This document shows positions 27,589 to 36,173 of a stretch of 64,000 nt of DNA, one piece after another. Source of the stretch: Spirosoma sp. KCTC 42546 (GTDB taxonomy: Bacteria; Bacteroidota; Bacteroidia; Cytophagales; Spirosomataceae); contig NZ_CP041360.1 in NCBI RefSeq assembly GCF_006965485.1, positions 6,056,501 to 6,120,500 on the forward strand. The letters are read 5' to 3'. Every line of letters starts with the position of its first letter. Position 1 is the stretch's first letter. The notes under the pieces are model-generated. The model saw only the letters and a list, made by a program, of their open reading frames with translations. It was not told where the DNA came from and ran no database searches. A program made the position numbers and the translations under genes.

Positions 27589-27717
27589 CTATTGATCCAG
27601 TGTTTTCACCATACCAATAGCTCCCTCATGGGGCGCTGTCATACTTAGCGTAATTAAGGTACCAATAAGTAGTGAAGCGAAGATGACACCGAGTAATAAG
27701 CAGTGTTTGAATTTCAT
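27589..27717 (-). CDS. 42-residue single-TM peptide, paralogue of 26577-26777
   Basis: The frame encodes MKFKHCLLLGVIFASLLIGT followed by a short tail ending KTLDQ. It aligns with the first 23 residues of the product at 26577-26777, including MKF, HC and FASLL. One N-in membrane helix or uncleaved signal is predicted. Function unknown. Conservation between the two copies is the main argument that both are genes. Confidence 0.6.
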   Translation of the reverse strand: MKFKHCLLLGVIFASLLIGTLITLSMTAPHEGAIGMVKTLDQ

Positions 27718-27865
27718 GAGTAGTGTTGTTTCAGATGGAAGGATGATACAAAAATGAGGTATAACCTCCCCTCCTCCTACCCTAAATTGACCAAGCGTCT
27801 ATTATAGCCGATAAACGGCCCAAAAACGAGTGTAAATCACATTGAGACCTATTCTCAACTGGGTA

Positions 27866-28978
27866 TTACTTCTTTAACAACTGCTGTAATTTCTCGTCCA
27901 GTTCTGGAACAGACATATCGCGTCCAATCATTATTTTGTTGGCGTCGAGCAATAGATTATCAGGCATTTGGTCTATAGCAAATGCTTCCATTACTGATGA
28001 CTGGCTAATGGAATCCAAAACCTGAAGCCATGGTAAACGGTCTGGCGTAGTGGGTATGATACCAGCATTTTTATCGATATCGAATGCGACCGTAACTATT
28101 TCCAATCCGAGTGGGTGATAGGTAGCGTACAGCTTCTTTAAATCATAATGCCGTTTCTGGCAGGGTAATATGTACTGGCTGGAAAAATCGACTAAAATAT
28201 ACGTTCGTTCAAGTTTTGATAACGTAATTACTGAACCAGATGGGCTGGGTAAGCTAAAGTCTGGGGCTTTATTTCCCAGCTTTTTACGATCCAGTTTCTC
28301 GTTCAATTCCCGGTAAGATGGATAAGTAGCAAAAGCAGACAAGCTGTCGAATAAACGTGATGTTTGAGAATAGGAGAACGAGTTAGATGCAAAAAGATAC
28401 CAACTACAGGGTAGTAACGGGTGGTTCTGAATTAAGCTGATTAGCTGATCGTCATCGACCTTACGTAGGGAATCTGCAGTCTGTTCAAGTTTGAAGGCAA
28501 CAAGCGAATCACCAGCTTGTAGGGCAGAAAATGTTTCGGAATGCAGATCAGGTCGGGATTCGCGAATCTGCATCAGGAAATCTAGTTGATCTACCCATAA
28601 CTCGCTGCTGGCAGAGCCCGTAATTAACGGCTTAGCGAAGGCTCCTGGCTCAATCCCAATATTGATGGTTGGTGAGTCGATAAAAAAGTGGATGTCGTCT
28701 TGATTCCCCTCAATCCAAAGATAAGCCGGACTAGGTTCACCTAACCTGACGGTGAATGTAGCACTCCGGTTCATTATCGTAGTGGTGTCAATAATAGGTG
28801 ACCCATGTATTGGTTTAGCCACGACCATTGCCTGTTTACCTTCCCAATCTTTAGGAAAGAAACCGTTAATTTTACTAGTAAGCTGCGCTTGCAAACAGCC
28901 CGGTACGGCTAGGAGAAACACAGCCCATAACCAACCTAAAGACCAGTACTTTTTTTCTTCCTGTAGAATTACTTTCAT
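27866..28978 (-). CDS. TlpA/AhpC-TSA-like protein lacking the first active-site Cys
   Basis: 370 residues. A signal peptide ends CLQAQ, then a DUF4369-like beta domain (about 35-130), a helical linker and a thioredoxin fold (about 240-365, GNKAPDFSLPSPSGSVITLS). The redox motif that reads WCxxC in TlpA reads YILPC here, so Cys 273 is the only one left and the usual disulfide exchange is not possible. It may bind or use a single-Cys mechanism. Family members reduce cytochrome c maturation or periplasmic proteins. Single gene, divergent from the MerR regulator. Confidence 0.85.
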   Translation of the reverse strand: MKVILQEEKKYWSLGWLWAVFLLAVPGCLQAQLTSKINGFFPKDWEGKQAMVVAKPIHGSPIIDTTTIMNRSATFTVRLGEPSPAYLWIEGNQDDIHFFIDSPTINIGIEPGAFAKPLITGSASSELWVDQLDFLMQIRESRPDLHSETFSALQAGDSLVAFKLEQTADSLRKVDDDQLISLIQNHPLLPCSWYLFASNSFSYSQTSRLFDSLSAFATYPSYRELNEKLDRKKLGNKAPDFSLPSPSGSVITLSKLERTYILVDFSSQYILPCQKRHYDLKKLYATYHPLGLEIVTVAFDIDKNAGIIPTTPDRLPWLQVLDSISQSSVMEAFAIDQMPDNLLLDANKIMIGRDMSVPELDEKLQQLLKK

Positions 28979-29101
28979 CTGAGTCGTTATGTAGAACAGC
29001 CAGTTTTTAACAGCGATTAGTAACTGGATAAGAACGTTATATTGCCTTATTATAATCTAAGGAGTAGGTTCATATCCAAATAAAAAAAGTGAAACTTTCT
29101 C

Positions 29102-29134
29102 TTGACTCTCCCCTTACGTCATAGCCTACATTTG
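29102..29134 (+). promoter_or_regulatory. MerR-type promoter and operator of the TipAS regulator
   Basis: TTGACT (29102) and TACATT (29127) are spaced by 19 bp, the long spacer used by MerR-family activators. TACATTTG (29127-29134) is also a perfect TAnnTTTG. Between them lies the dyad TGAC-N11-GTCA (29103-29121). This suggests autoregulation by the gene beginning at 29162. Confidence 0.65.
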
Positions 29135-29161
29135 TTTCGTCAATCTGAACAAGGCGTTTCC

Positions 29162-29935
29162 ATGAGACAGTATTCTGTGAATAATCTGGCGAAACTAGCG
29201 GGTGTTAGCGTGCGCACGCTGCACCACTACGATCGTCTGGGTCTGTTAAAACCAGCTATCCGTACGGAGGCTAATTACCGGCTATATAGTGAGCAAGAGT
29301 TAATCCGACTGCAGCAGATTCTCTTTTACAAAGAACTCGACTTCTCGTTAAGCGAGATTCTGGCTATTCTGGAAAACCCGGGTTTCAACATGATAACGGC
29401 GCTGGAAAGCCATAAGCTGGCACTCCAGGCCCGGCAATACCGGCTCTCAACGCTACTCATGACGATTGACAAAACAATTTCAACCTTAAAAGGAGAACGA
29501 GTCATGTTAACGAACGAAGAGTTATACGAAGGCTTTCCCAAGGGTCTGGCATACCGGCAGGAAGCCATTACCAAATACGGAACCGAGGAAGTTGACGCCA
29601 GCGAGCAAAACCTGCGTCAACGAGGTAAAGCGGGCTTTGAGCAATTAAAAGCCGACCAGAAGGACATTGCCAAAACACTGGCTGGAATGCTTACGATAGA
29701 CCCGACCAGCACGGCAGTGCAGGAACAGATCGCCCGCCATTATGCCAACATCCAAGGGTTCTGGGGCGAAGAACTTTGTCAATCAAAAAATATGTCGGAG
29801 GCCTATAAAGGGTTGGCGAAGTTGTACATGGATGATCCTCGCTTCACGAGCCAAAATGGACAGGAAAACCCTGAATACGCGGCTTTTTTGAACAAGGCAA
29901 TGGTGTATTTTGCAGATACACAGATTAAAGCGTAG
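29162..29935 (+). CDS. MerR-family regulator with TipAS ligand-binding domain
   Basis: 257 residues: a winged-helix MerR domain (1-75, YSVNNLAKLAGVSVRTLHHYDRLGLLKP), a dimer coiled coil (about 80-120) and a TipAS antibiotic-recognition domain (about 135-255, with FPKGLAYRQEAITKYG and ARHYANIQGFWG). TipAL-like proteins sense thiopeptides or other ligands and activate their own promoter. ATG at 29162 is chosen since it leaves room for the MerR-type promoter upstream. Its TAG stop lies inside the next palindrome. Confidence 0.93.
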   Translation: MRQYSVNNLAKLAGVSVRTLHHYDRLGLLKPAIRTEANYRLYSEQELIRLQQILFYKELDFSLSEILAILENPGFNMITALESHKLALQARQYRLSTLLMTIDKTISTLKGERVMLTNEELYEGFPKGLAYRQEAITKYGTEEVDASEQNLRQRGKAGFEQLKADQKDIAKTLAGMLTIDPTSTAVQEQIARHYANIQGFWGEELCQSKNMSEAYKGLAKLYMDDPRFTSQNGQENPEYAAFLNKAMVYFADTQIKA

Positions 29936-30028
29936 AGACGCAATCCCTTGCGTCTCATTTCGCGTCAGCATTTTTTTGTTCAGTAAAAAACCATCCGGGG
30001 TATGAGACGCAAAGGATTGCGTCTCTAC
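29932..30028. repeat. Stop-adjacent palindrome P12
   Basis: 26-bp arms at 29932-29957 and 30003-30028 match at 25 of 26 positions, with a 45-nt centre that contains TTTTTTTGTTCAGTAAAAAA. Each arm contains two GAGACGCAA/TTGCGTCTC half-sites. The left arm supplies the TAG stop of the MerR gene (29933-29935). Confidence 0.92.
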
Positions 30029-30087
30029 TTCCAGAATCTTTCCAACATTGCCCCCTACATTAGTGCTCTGGTAGAACAGACAACGGG

Positions 30088-30765
30088 ATGAAAGTACTGG
30101 TCGTAGAGGATGAACAGGGGTTAGCCGAAAGTATTACGGACTACATGGTGAAGGATGGGTACATCTGCGAAACGGCCGCTACGTTTCGGGATGCCGAGGA
30201 GAAAATTCACCTGTACACCTACGATTGCGTAATCGTTGACCTGACCCTGCCCGATGGCAATGGGTTTCAGATCATCGAAATGCTGAAACGACTCATTGCC
30301 ACCACGGGCGTCATTATTATATCGGCCCGTAACGCATTGGAAGACAAACTAAAAGGGCTGGAAATCGGCTCCGATGATTACCTCACAAAACCATTTCACC
30401 TATCTGAACTGAACGCGCGTGTAAAGTCCTTGCTCCGTCGGCGGCAGTTTGGTGGCCATACCGAAATTCGGTTTCAGGAAATCGTGGTGGTGCCGCTTAC
30501 CCGCAAGGTGTTTGTAAATGGACAGCTCACAACCCTGTCCAGGAAGGAGTATGATTTGTTGCTGTATTTCCTGTCTAATGTGGATGTAGCGCTGACTAAA
30601 GCGTCTATCGCCGAGCACCTGTGGGGCGACAACATTGACTCCGCCGATTCGTTCGATATGGTGTATTCGCATATCAAAAATTTGCGTCGGAAATTGCTGG
30701 AAAAAGGGGCCGCCGATTACGTACAATCCATCTACGGCATCGGCTATAAATTCAGTCAGCCTTGA
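30088..30765 (+). CDS. OmpR/PhoB-family response regulator
   Basis: 225 residues: receiver domain with acidic residues ED (8-9), phosphoacceptor D51 in CVIVDLTLPDGNG and K in DYLTKPFH, then a winged-helix DNA-binding domain (about 130-222, TLSRKEYDLLLYFL and DYVQSIYGIGYKF). It is partnered with the kinase whose start overlaps its stop. Confidence 0.95.
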   Translation: MKVLVVEDEQGLAESITDYMVKDGYICETAATFRDAEEKIHLYTYDCVIVDLTLPDGNGFQIIEMLKRLIATTGVIIISARNALEDKLKGLEIGSDDYLTKPFHLSELNARVKSLLRRRQFGGHTEIRFQEIVVVPLTRKVFVNGQLTTLSRKEYDLLLYFLSNVDVALTKASIAEHLWGDNIDSADSFDMVYSHIKNLRRKLLEKGAADYVQSIYGIGYKFSQP

Positions 30766-32027
30766 AACTGCTCACCAAAACCAACCAGATTTACTTAGGT
30801 TTCTCGCTGGTCATTTACCTGCTCACGGCACTGGTATTTTACCAGATTATCCGGTTGTTGATTTACGACGAAGTTGAAAGCCGGTTGCGGGTTGAACGGC
30901 GGGATTTTGAAACCTACGTACGTGCCCATAACACCTGGACAGACAGCCCTTATTTTGTTGAAAACAAGATTGAAGTAGTCCCAGTCAGCAAACGAGGGAC
31001 CATTAGAGAAGCCTTCACCGATACGCTTATCAAAAATCGATATGACGACAAACTGATTCCATTTCGGCAATTGACGTTCTATGAACCCATTCAGGGTGTT
31101 ATCCATCGCGTATCGATTCGCAAATCACTGATTCAGACGTACCGACTCATCGAAGTGATCAGCGTAGCGATGGTACTCTTTTTGGGCTTGTTATTACTGG
31201 GCATGTTCTGGTTCCAGCGAAAACTGTCGGGGCGTCTCTGGCTTCCGTTCTACGATACCTTGTCACGCATTAAACGGTTCGATCTTAACAACGACACATC
31301 CCTGGAATTGGACAAACCGGAAATTACGGAGTTCAATGAGTTGAATGATGTGTTGCAGAAAATGGCGGCTAAAATGCAGCAGGACTATCGGAGTCTGAAA
31401 GAATTTACCGAGAATGCCTCCCACGAAATGCAAACACCGCTGGCGCTCATCAATGCCAAGGTCGAGCAACTTATTCAAACAGAACAACTTACTGAAACGC
31501 AGACCAACTGGATCGAAACCATCTATCAGGCCTCCCGGCGCATCTCGCGCCTGAATCAGGGATTATTGCTGCTGGCTAAGATCGAAAATCGGCAGTTCAA
31601 CGATACGCATATCGTGGATTTAGCAAGCCTGTTAACCGAAAAGCTAGCCGACATGGACGAAGTTCTATCGTTCAAACAGTTGTCGGTACAGGTACAAACA
31701 ACGACGCCATTTGCCGTTCAGCTTCCGTCCTCGTTAGCCGATAGTCTGGTCACGAATCTGGTCAATAATGCCATCAAGCACAATCAACCAAATGGGCATA
31801 TTGAATTGACTTCAACCGCTGAACTACTGTGTTTAAGCAACACCGGCGGTCAGTTGGTATCAGACCCGGAACGATTATTTGAACGGTTCAAAAAGGAAAG
31901 TACCGGCCCCGATTCGGTGGGATTAGGGCTGGCCATTGTTCGGCAAATCTGCGATAGTTATGGGCTTCAGATTTCCTATCGGGAAACAGGGGGCATCCAC
32001 CAATTTTGCATTTCCCGGATAGATTAG
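30762..32027 (+). CDS. Sensor histidine kinase
   Basis: 421 residues with two membrane segments (about 8-30 and 132-157) enclosing a roughly 100-residue periplasmic sensor. A HisKA domain follows with H221 in NASHEMQTPLA, then a HATPase with N box NLVNNAIKHN and G box VGLGLAIVRQI. Translation appears to start at TTG 30762, whose TTGA overlaps the TGA of the regulator, indicating translational coupling. Resembles RprX/CusS-type kinases of Bacteroidota; signal unknown. Confidence 0.93.
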   Translation: MKLLTKTNQIYLGFSLVIYLLTALVFYQIIRLLIYDEVESRLRVERRDFETYVRAHNTWTDSPYFVENKIEVVPVSKRGTIREAFTDTLIKNRYDDKLIPFRQLTFYEPIQGVIHRVSIRKSLIQTYRLIEVISVAMVLFLGLLLLGMFWFQRKLSGRLWLPFYDTLSRIKRFDLNNDTSLELDKPEITEFNELNDVLQKMAAKMQQDYRSLKEFTENASHEMQTPLALINAKVEQLIQTEQLTETQTNWIETIYQASRRISRLNQGLLLLAKIENRQFNDTHIVDLASLLTEKLADMDEVLSFKQLSVQVQTTTPFAVQLPSSLADSLVTNLVNNAIKHNQPNGHIELTSTAELLCLSNTGGQLVSDPERLFERFKKESTGPDSVGLGLAIVRQICDSYGLQISYRETGGIHQFCISRID

Positions 32028-32103
32028 TTTCGACAGGATTTACAGGATGAACAGGATTGGTTTTACAGAGGCTATCCTGTTCATCCTGTAAATCCTGTCG
32101 AAA
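32028..32103. repeat. Stop-adjacent palindrome P13 (GACAGGATT family), perfect 30-bp arms
   Basis: Arms 32028-32057 and 32074-32103 are exact inverted copies, with a 16-nt loop. The arm is made of three ACAGGAT units. It begins at the base after the kinase stop, and its right arm ends just before the stop of the convergent gene. A relative lies at 52045-52123. Confidence 0.95.
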
Positions 32104-32105
32104 AA

Positions 32106-32894
32106 TTAATCTGGCTGTGTTGGTAATCTCTCCGACGCACTTTTACGTTTAAGCCGATAAATCAGTCCTACAACAAGGTTATTTTTTCCGGTTGCCGACT
32201 GGGGTGTATAAACGCCACTTTCAAACGTAGCTGGGTTATAATTCGTCTGGTTTACCCAGCCAACCTGCAAAATTAATTGCTGATCAAACTGATAGCCGAT
32301 ACCCGCATAAATCCGGTTTCGCTCAAAGGTTGGCCCGATTGGATTCAGGAAAATCTCGTCGTACATCGACAAAAAGGCCGTTTTAGCCGTAACCGTGTGG
32401 TTATTGAGTGGCACGAACATATTTAGTCGATAGCGAATCCGGTTTCGATACGGGGTAGTCCCGTCGCGATTATCAAACCACCGCTGTTCTATCCGGTACC
32501 GGTGTTCAAACTTCAGCCGGGACAGATACTGATTGATAGTGAATTGCTCCCACAGGCGTTTTTCAATTGTCAGCGGTCCATCCGATAAGGCCTGGTAGTC
32601 ATAGGTTGCGTATCGACCACCGGCAACCATAACCGAGAAATTCTTGTCTATATCGTAACTGATCCCACCTTTCAGTTCATTGTAGAAATACTGATTAAAT
32701 ACGCCATTACTCCGGGCCTGTACTTCGGCAAAACCGCCCCATTTTTTTTCACCTCCCGGCAACACGAGTGTACCAATTAACCAGGTTCCCCAGGGCGTGG
32801 CCGGTGTTAACGATGTTTGTGCCAGACTACGGCTGAGGGTACAAATGAATAAACTGATTGTAAAATAAAACGTGACTCGAAAGCGGTTCACCAT
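32106..32894 (-). CDS. DUF2490-family outer-membrane protein
   Basis: 262 residues, signal peptide ending RSLAQ, then amphipathic beta strands in alternating pattern (FAEVQARSNGVFNQYFYNELK, RLKFEHRYRIEQRWF, RNRIRYRLNMFVPLNN). This matches the DUF2490 group of small predicted porin-like barrels in Bacteroidota. ATG 32894 gives a compact signal peptide. Function unknown. A good -7 element precedes it. Confidence 0.85.
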   Translation of the reverse strand: MVNRFRVTFYFTISLFICTLSRSLAQTSLTPATPWGTWLIGTLVLPGGEKKWGGFAEVQARSNGVFNQYFYNELKGGISYDIDKNFSVMVAGGRYATYDYQALSDGPLTIEKRLWEQFTINQYLSRLKFEHRYRIEQRWFDNRDGTTPYRNRIRYRLNMFVPLNNHTVTAKTAFLSMYDEIFLNPIGPTFERNRIYAGIGYQFDQQLILQVGWVNQTNYNPATFESGVYTPQSATGKNNLVVGLIYRLKRKSASERLPTQPD

Positions 32895-32915
32895 TGTATG
32901 GTTTGTTACGGTTTG

Positions 32916-32923
32916 CAAAAGTA
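32916..32923 (-). promoter_or_regulatory. Bacteroidota -7 element for the DUF2490 gene
   Basis: On the minus strand TACTTTTG matches TAnnTTTG and lies 21 nt upstream of the chosen ATG at 32894. A -33 TTG at the ideal spacing is not evident. Confidence 0.5.
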
Positions 32924-33130
32924 GAGCAGATTATGCAGACATTACTATCTGTATAGCACTATTAACAATTTGATAATAATACCTATCCTGCACCTCAGAA
33001 ATACCTATAAATCAAATCATTACGAAAATTCTACATTCAACCGCTCTGGTTAGATTTTAATTGCCAACTTTGTTCAAATCAGTATTGTGCCCGGAACGTC
33101 CGAACTCATTTCTCACCAAACTAGCCAGAC

Positions 33131-35041
33131 ATGAAAACACCCTTAGTCCAACAGTTGCGTTTCGCACTAATCCTTTCTCTATGCTTCAGTAGAGTTTTAG
33201 CCGGTCCTGCACCTAAGCCAGCTGCCGTTCCCAAATACACGATCGAGCAGTTCATGAAAACCATCCGGTTTGGTGGCTCAGACATTTCGCCCGATGAACA
33301 GAAAGTACTTTACAGCAGTAATCAGGATGGTGTGTTCAACCTGTATGAAATTCCGTTCAATGGAACCGGCCAGCCTAAACAACTGACTTCCTCTAAAACC
33401 AACGCTATTTTCGCTATTGGCTACCTGCCCGATGGCCGAATTCTCTACAGCAGTGACCAGGGTGGTAACGAACTGAATCACATTTATTTGCGCGAAAAAG
33501 ATGGGCGCATAAAAGACCTTACTACAGCCGACAAAGCAAAGTTTCAGTTTGGGGGACTGAGTCACGACCGCAAGAGTTTTTTCTATCAATCCAACCTGCG
33601 GAACCCGGCGGCTTTTGATCTGTACGAGATGGACATAGCGACCCTGAAACCCAAACTCCTGTTCGAAAATCCGGGCGGTTTCTTCCCCGGCGATGTGTCG
33701 CCCGATAAACGCTATATCGCCCTTGCCAAAACGATCACAACGACTAACAGCGATACGTACCTCTACGATTTACAAACCAAAGAAACCAAACTTCTGACGA
33801 AGCACACCGGCGACGTAAGCAACGGCCCAGAAGGATTCACGCCCGATAGCAAGAAGCTTCTCATCTCAACTGATGATGGCAATGAATTCTCCTACGTAAA
33901 AGCCTATGATCTGGCTACGGGACAAAGCACAGTGCTTGACAAGGCGAATTGGGATATTTCGAGTGATTATCTCTCCTATCGTGGTCGTTACCGCGTGCTC
34001 TCGGTCAATAACGATGCCCGTACCGAACTAAAGATTATTGACAACCGTACGAATCAGCCAATCAGTTTACCGGCGCTACCGGGTGGCGACATCACCGGCG
34101 TAAACATCACGGACAGCGAAGATCGGATGACCTTTTTCGTCAATAGTTCCAATTCGCCTGCAACGTTGTATTCGTACGATTTCAAATCCGGCAAGGTAAC
34201 CCCACTGGTCCGTGGGTTAAATCCAGAAATCAATGCGGAGGACCTGGTTTCGGGCGAAGTGATTCGGTACAAGTCGTTTGATGGTATGGAAATTCCGGCC
34301 CTGCTCTACAAACCGAAAGATGCCAAACCGGGCGATAAACTCCCGGCGATCTTATCCATTCACGGTGGTCCGGGCGGCCAAACCCGGTTGAACTACTCGC
34401 CTTTGGTACAGTACCTGGTGAACAACGGTTATGTGGTTTTGGCCGTGAACAACCGGGGCAGCTCAGGCTACGGCAAAACGTTTTATGCCGCCGATGACCG
34501 CAAGCACGGCGACGCGGATTTGAAAGACTGTGTCGAATCGAAGAAGTTTCTGTCCGCAACCGGCTATGTTGACCCACTGAAAATTGGTATTATGGGTGGT
34601 TCCTACGGCGGTTATATGACACTGGCGGGCCTGGCATTTACACCCGATGAGTTTGCGGTTGGCGTCGATATTTTTGGTGTAGCGAACTGGATTCGCACCC
34701 TGAACAGCATGCCCGAATGGTGGGGTCCCCAACGAGATGCCATGTTCAAGGAAATCGGTCATCCCAAAACAGACTCTGTTGCGCTTTACAACAAGTCGCC
34801 GTTGTTTCACACGAACCGGATCAAGAAACCGCTGCTCGTTATCCAAGGAGCCAACGACCCACGCGTGTTAAAGATTGAGTCGGATGAGATTGTGGCGAAT
34901 GTGAAGAAAAACGGCGTGCCAGTCGAATACGTTACCTTCCCGAATGAAGGGCACGGTTTCGTAAAAAAGGAAAACGAAATTACCGCCAACAAAGCGATCA
35001 AAGAATTTCTGGACAAATACCTCCGTGGACCAGGGCAATGA
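33131..35041 (+). CDS. S9-family prolyl oligopeptidase-like peptidase
   Basis: 636 residues with a signal peptide (cleavage near RVLAG). An N-terminal beta-propeller with PD40-like blades (about 45-370) is followed by an alpha/beta hydrolase domain (about 380-632). The catalytic triad is S491 in GGSYGGYMT, D576 in GANDPRV and H608 in NEGHGF. Members cleave short peptides, often after Pro or Ala. Exported, probably periplasmic. Single gene, with a palindrome just after the stop. Confidence 0.94.
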   Translation: MKTPLVQQLRFALILSLCFSRVLAGPAPKPAAVPKYTIEQFMKTIRFGGSDISPDEQKVLYSSNQDGVFNLYEIPFNGTGQPKQLTSSKTNAIFAIGYLPDGRILYSSDQGGNELNHIYLREKDGRIKDLTTADKAKFQFGGLSHDRKSFFYQSNLRNPAAFDLYEMDIATLKPKLLFENPGGFFPGDVSPDKRYIALAKTITTTNSDTYLYDLQTKETKLLTKHTGDVSNGPEGFTPDSKKLLISTDDGNEFSYVKAYDLATGQSTVLDKANWDISSDYLSYRGRYRVLSVNNDARTELKIIDNRTNQPISLPALPGGDITGVNITDSEDRMTFFVNSSNSPATLYSYDFKSGKVTPLVRGLNPEINAEDLVSGEVIRYKSFDGMEIPALLYKPKDAKPGDKLPAILSIHGGPGGQTRLNYSPLVQYLVNNGYVVLAVNNRGSSGYGKTFYAADDRKHGDADLKDCVESKKFLSATGYVDPLKIGIMGGSYGGYMTLAGLAFTPDEFAVGVDIFGVANWIRTLNSMPEWWGPQRDAMFKEIGHPKTDSVALYNKSPLFHTNRIKKPLLVIQGANDPRVLKIESDEIVANVKKNGVPVEYVTFPNEGHGFVKKENEITANKAIKEFLDKYLRGPGQ

Positions 35042-35076
35042 TGCCAAACGCAGTTATTGAAGCGTGATGTAGCGTG

Positions 35077-35178
35077 ATGTCAGCTACTTATAGCTGACAA
35101 ATGAGGTTTCTCAAAACCTACTGTTTGTACCGTTAGGTTTTGAGAAACCTGAGGTGTCGGTTATAAGTAACCGACACC
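35077..35178. repeat. Stop-adjacent palindrome P14 (GTGTCGG family)
   Basis: Hairpins: GTCAGCTA/TAGCTGAC (about 35079-35098), AGGTTTCTCAAAACCT against AGGTTTTGAGAAACCT (35104-35150), then GGTGTCGGTTA/TAACCGACACC (35154-35178). It is the third member of the family and lies in the convergent gap between the S9 peptidase and a GNAT gene. On the complementary strand its order matches P4 and P5. Confidence 0.88.
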
Positions 35179-35212
35179 ACACCGGCACAGCAAAGTGGTC
35201 TCTAGCAGTCGT

Positions 35213-35767
35213 CTAGAGGCCATTTTTCATTAATTCTAACTGGGTTATCGAAACTGGCAGAACTGGGTTTGACTGATAGGGTTGCAGCGCTAATTGAAAC
35301 CAGGCTACACTATGCCACGCCCCCATTTTATAACCGATATTCGAGTAGGTTCCAATGTGTTCGAAACCTACCGAGCGATGAAACGATTCGCTTTTGTGAT
35401 TGGGCAAGGTAATCCCCGCATAGGCATTGTAGTACCCCTGCCGACGCAACAACTCAAACAATCGGGCATACAACTGCCGGGCAATCCCTTGCCTATGGCC
35501 ATCCGGGTGTACATAAACCGATGTTTCAACAGACCATTGGTAGGCCGTTCGGTCGCGGTGTTTCGATGCGTAGGCGTAACCCAATAATCGCCCGTCGGAC
35601 TCGGCTACCAGATAGGGAAGCTGCTGCTGAATGGTCTGGACTCGGTCGGTAAATTCTGCCACCGTTGGCACATCATATTCAAACGTAATGGTCGATCCCG
35701 TAATGTAAGGCGCATAAATGGCCAGAATAGCGGGGACGTCGGCAGGAGTAGCAAAACGAACGGTCAT
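35213..35767 (-). CDS. GNAT acetyltransferase, phosphinothricin-acetyltransferase-like
   Basis: 184 residues. The Pat/Bar-like start VRFATPADVPAILAIYAPY and ITGSTITFEYD, the YAYASKHRDRTAYQWSVETSVYV segment and the acetyl-CoA loop GHRQGIARQLY match the phosphinothricin N-acetyltransferase subfamily. Natural substrates of chromosomal members are usually amino-acid analogues such as methionine sulfone; the target here is not known. ATG 35767 is preferred (MTVRFATPAD). Confidence 0.9.
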   Translation of the reverse strand: MTVRFATPADVPAILAIYAPYITGSTITFEYDVPTVAEFTDRVQTIQQQLPYLVAESDGRLLGYAYASKHRDRTAYQWSVETSVYVHPDGHRQGIARQLYARLFELLRRQGYYNAYAGITLPNHKSESFHRSVGFEHIGTYSNIGYKMGAWHSVAWFQLALQPYQSNPVLPVSITQLELMKNGL

Positions 35768-35798
35768 AGCCCAGGCAAGATAAGAAAACCTTACCAAC

Positions 35799-35871
35799 GA
35801 GCCGTCGGCAGACTAATTTCATATGCCATATCTTGGAGATATGGCATATGAAATTAGTCTGCCGACGGCTC
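35799..35871. repeat. Palindrome P15, perfect 35-bp arms with 3-nt loop
   Basis: Arms 35799-35833 and 35837-35871 are exact inverted copies separated by TGG. The right arm encodes the last residues (PSAD) and stop codon of the DUF3817 gene on the minus strand. This is the tightest hairpin in the window. An arm includes AATTTCATATGCCATATCT. Confidence 0.97.
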
Positions 35872-36171
35872 TATTTTGCTCAGTATCTTTTTATCGATGT
35901 AGAATGTACCAAATGGAACCAGACAAGCGAGCAATACCTTCCAGGTCGTAGTTTTAAATTTCCACTGGTACTCAACGCCGACACTTATCGTATTGAAAAC
36001 GAACAGTAAAAACAGTACGCCATGCACGGGCCCGATTGCTTTCACGAGGGTCGGATCGCCAAACATGTGTTTTGCCGGAACGGCAATACCGATCAACAGC
36101 AGTAACGAAATACCTTCTAAAAGGCCAAGGAGCCGCAACCGGCCAATGTTTGTAGTGAGGAAGTTTTTCAT
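35854..36171 (-). CDS. DUF3817 membrane protein
   Basis: 105 residues with three hydrophobic segments (about 12-32, 42-66, 75-95). LGLLEGISLLLLIGIAVPAKHMFGDPTLVKAIGPVHGVLFLLFV is the characteristic DUF3817 core with Gly-Pro-His. Function unknown. ATG 36171 lies 2 bp after the stop of the membrane protein upstream, so the two are coupled. The C-terminus is encoded in palindrome P15. Confidence 0.88.
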   Translation of the reverse strand: MKNFLTTNIGRLRLLGLLEGISLLLLIGIAVPAKHMFGDPTLVKAIGPVHGVLFLLFVFNTISVGVEYQWKFKTTTWKVLLACLVPFGTFYIDKKILSKIEPSAD

Positions 36172-36173
36172 GG

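Noticed and set aside
35799..35871. Terminal inverted repeat pair of a miniature transposon
   Set aside because: The 3-nt loop leaves no internal sequence, and no target-site duplication is visible. It is treated as a hairpin.
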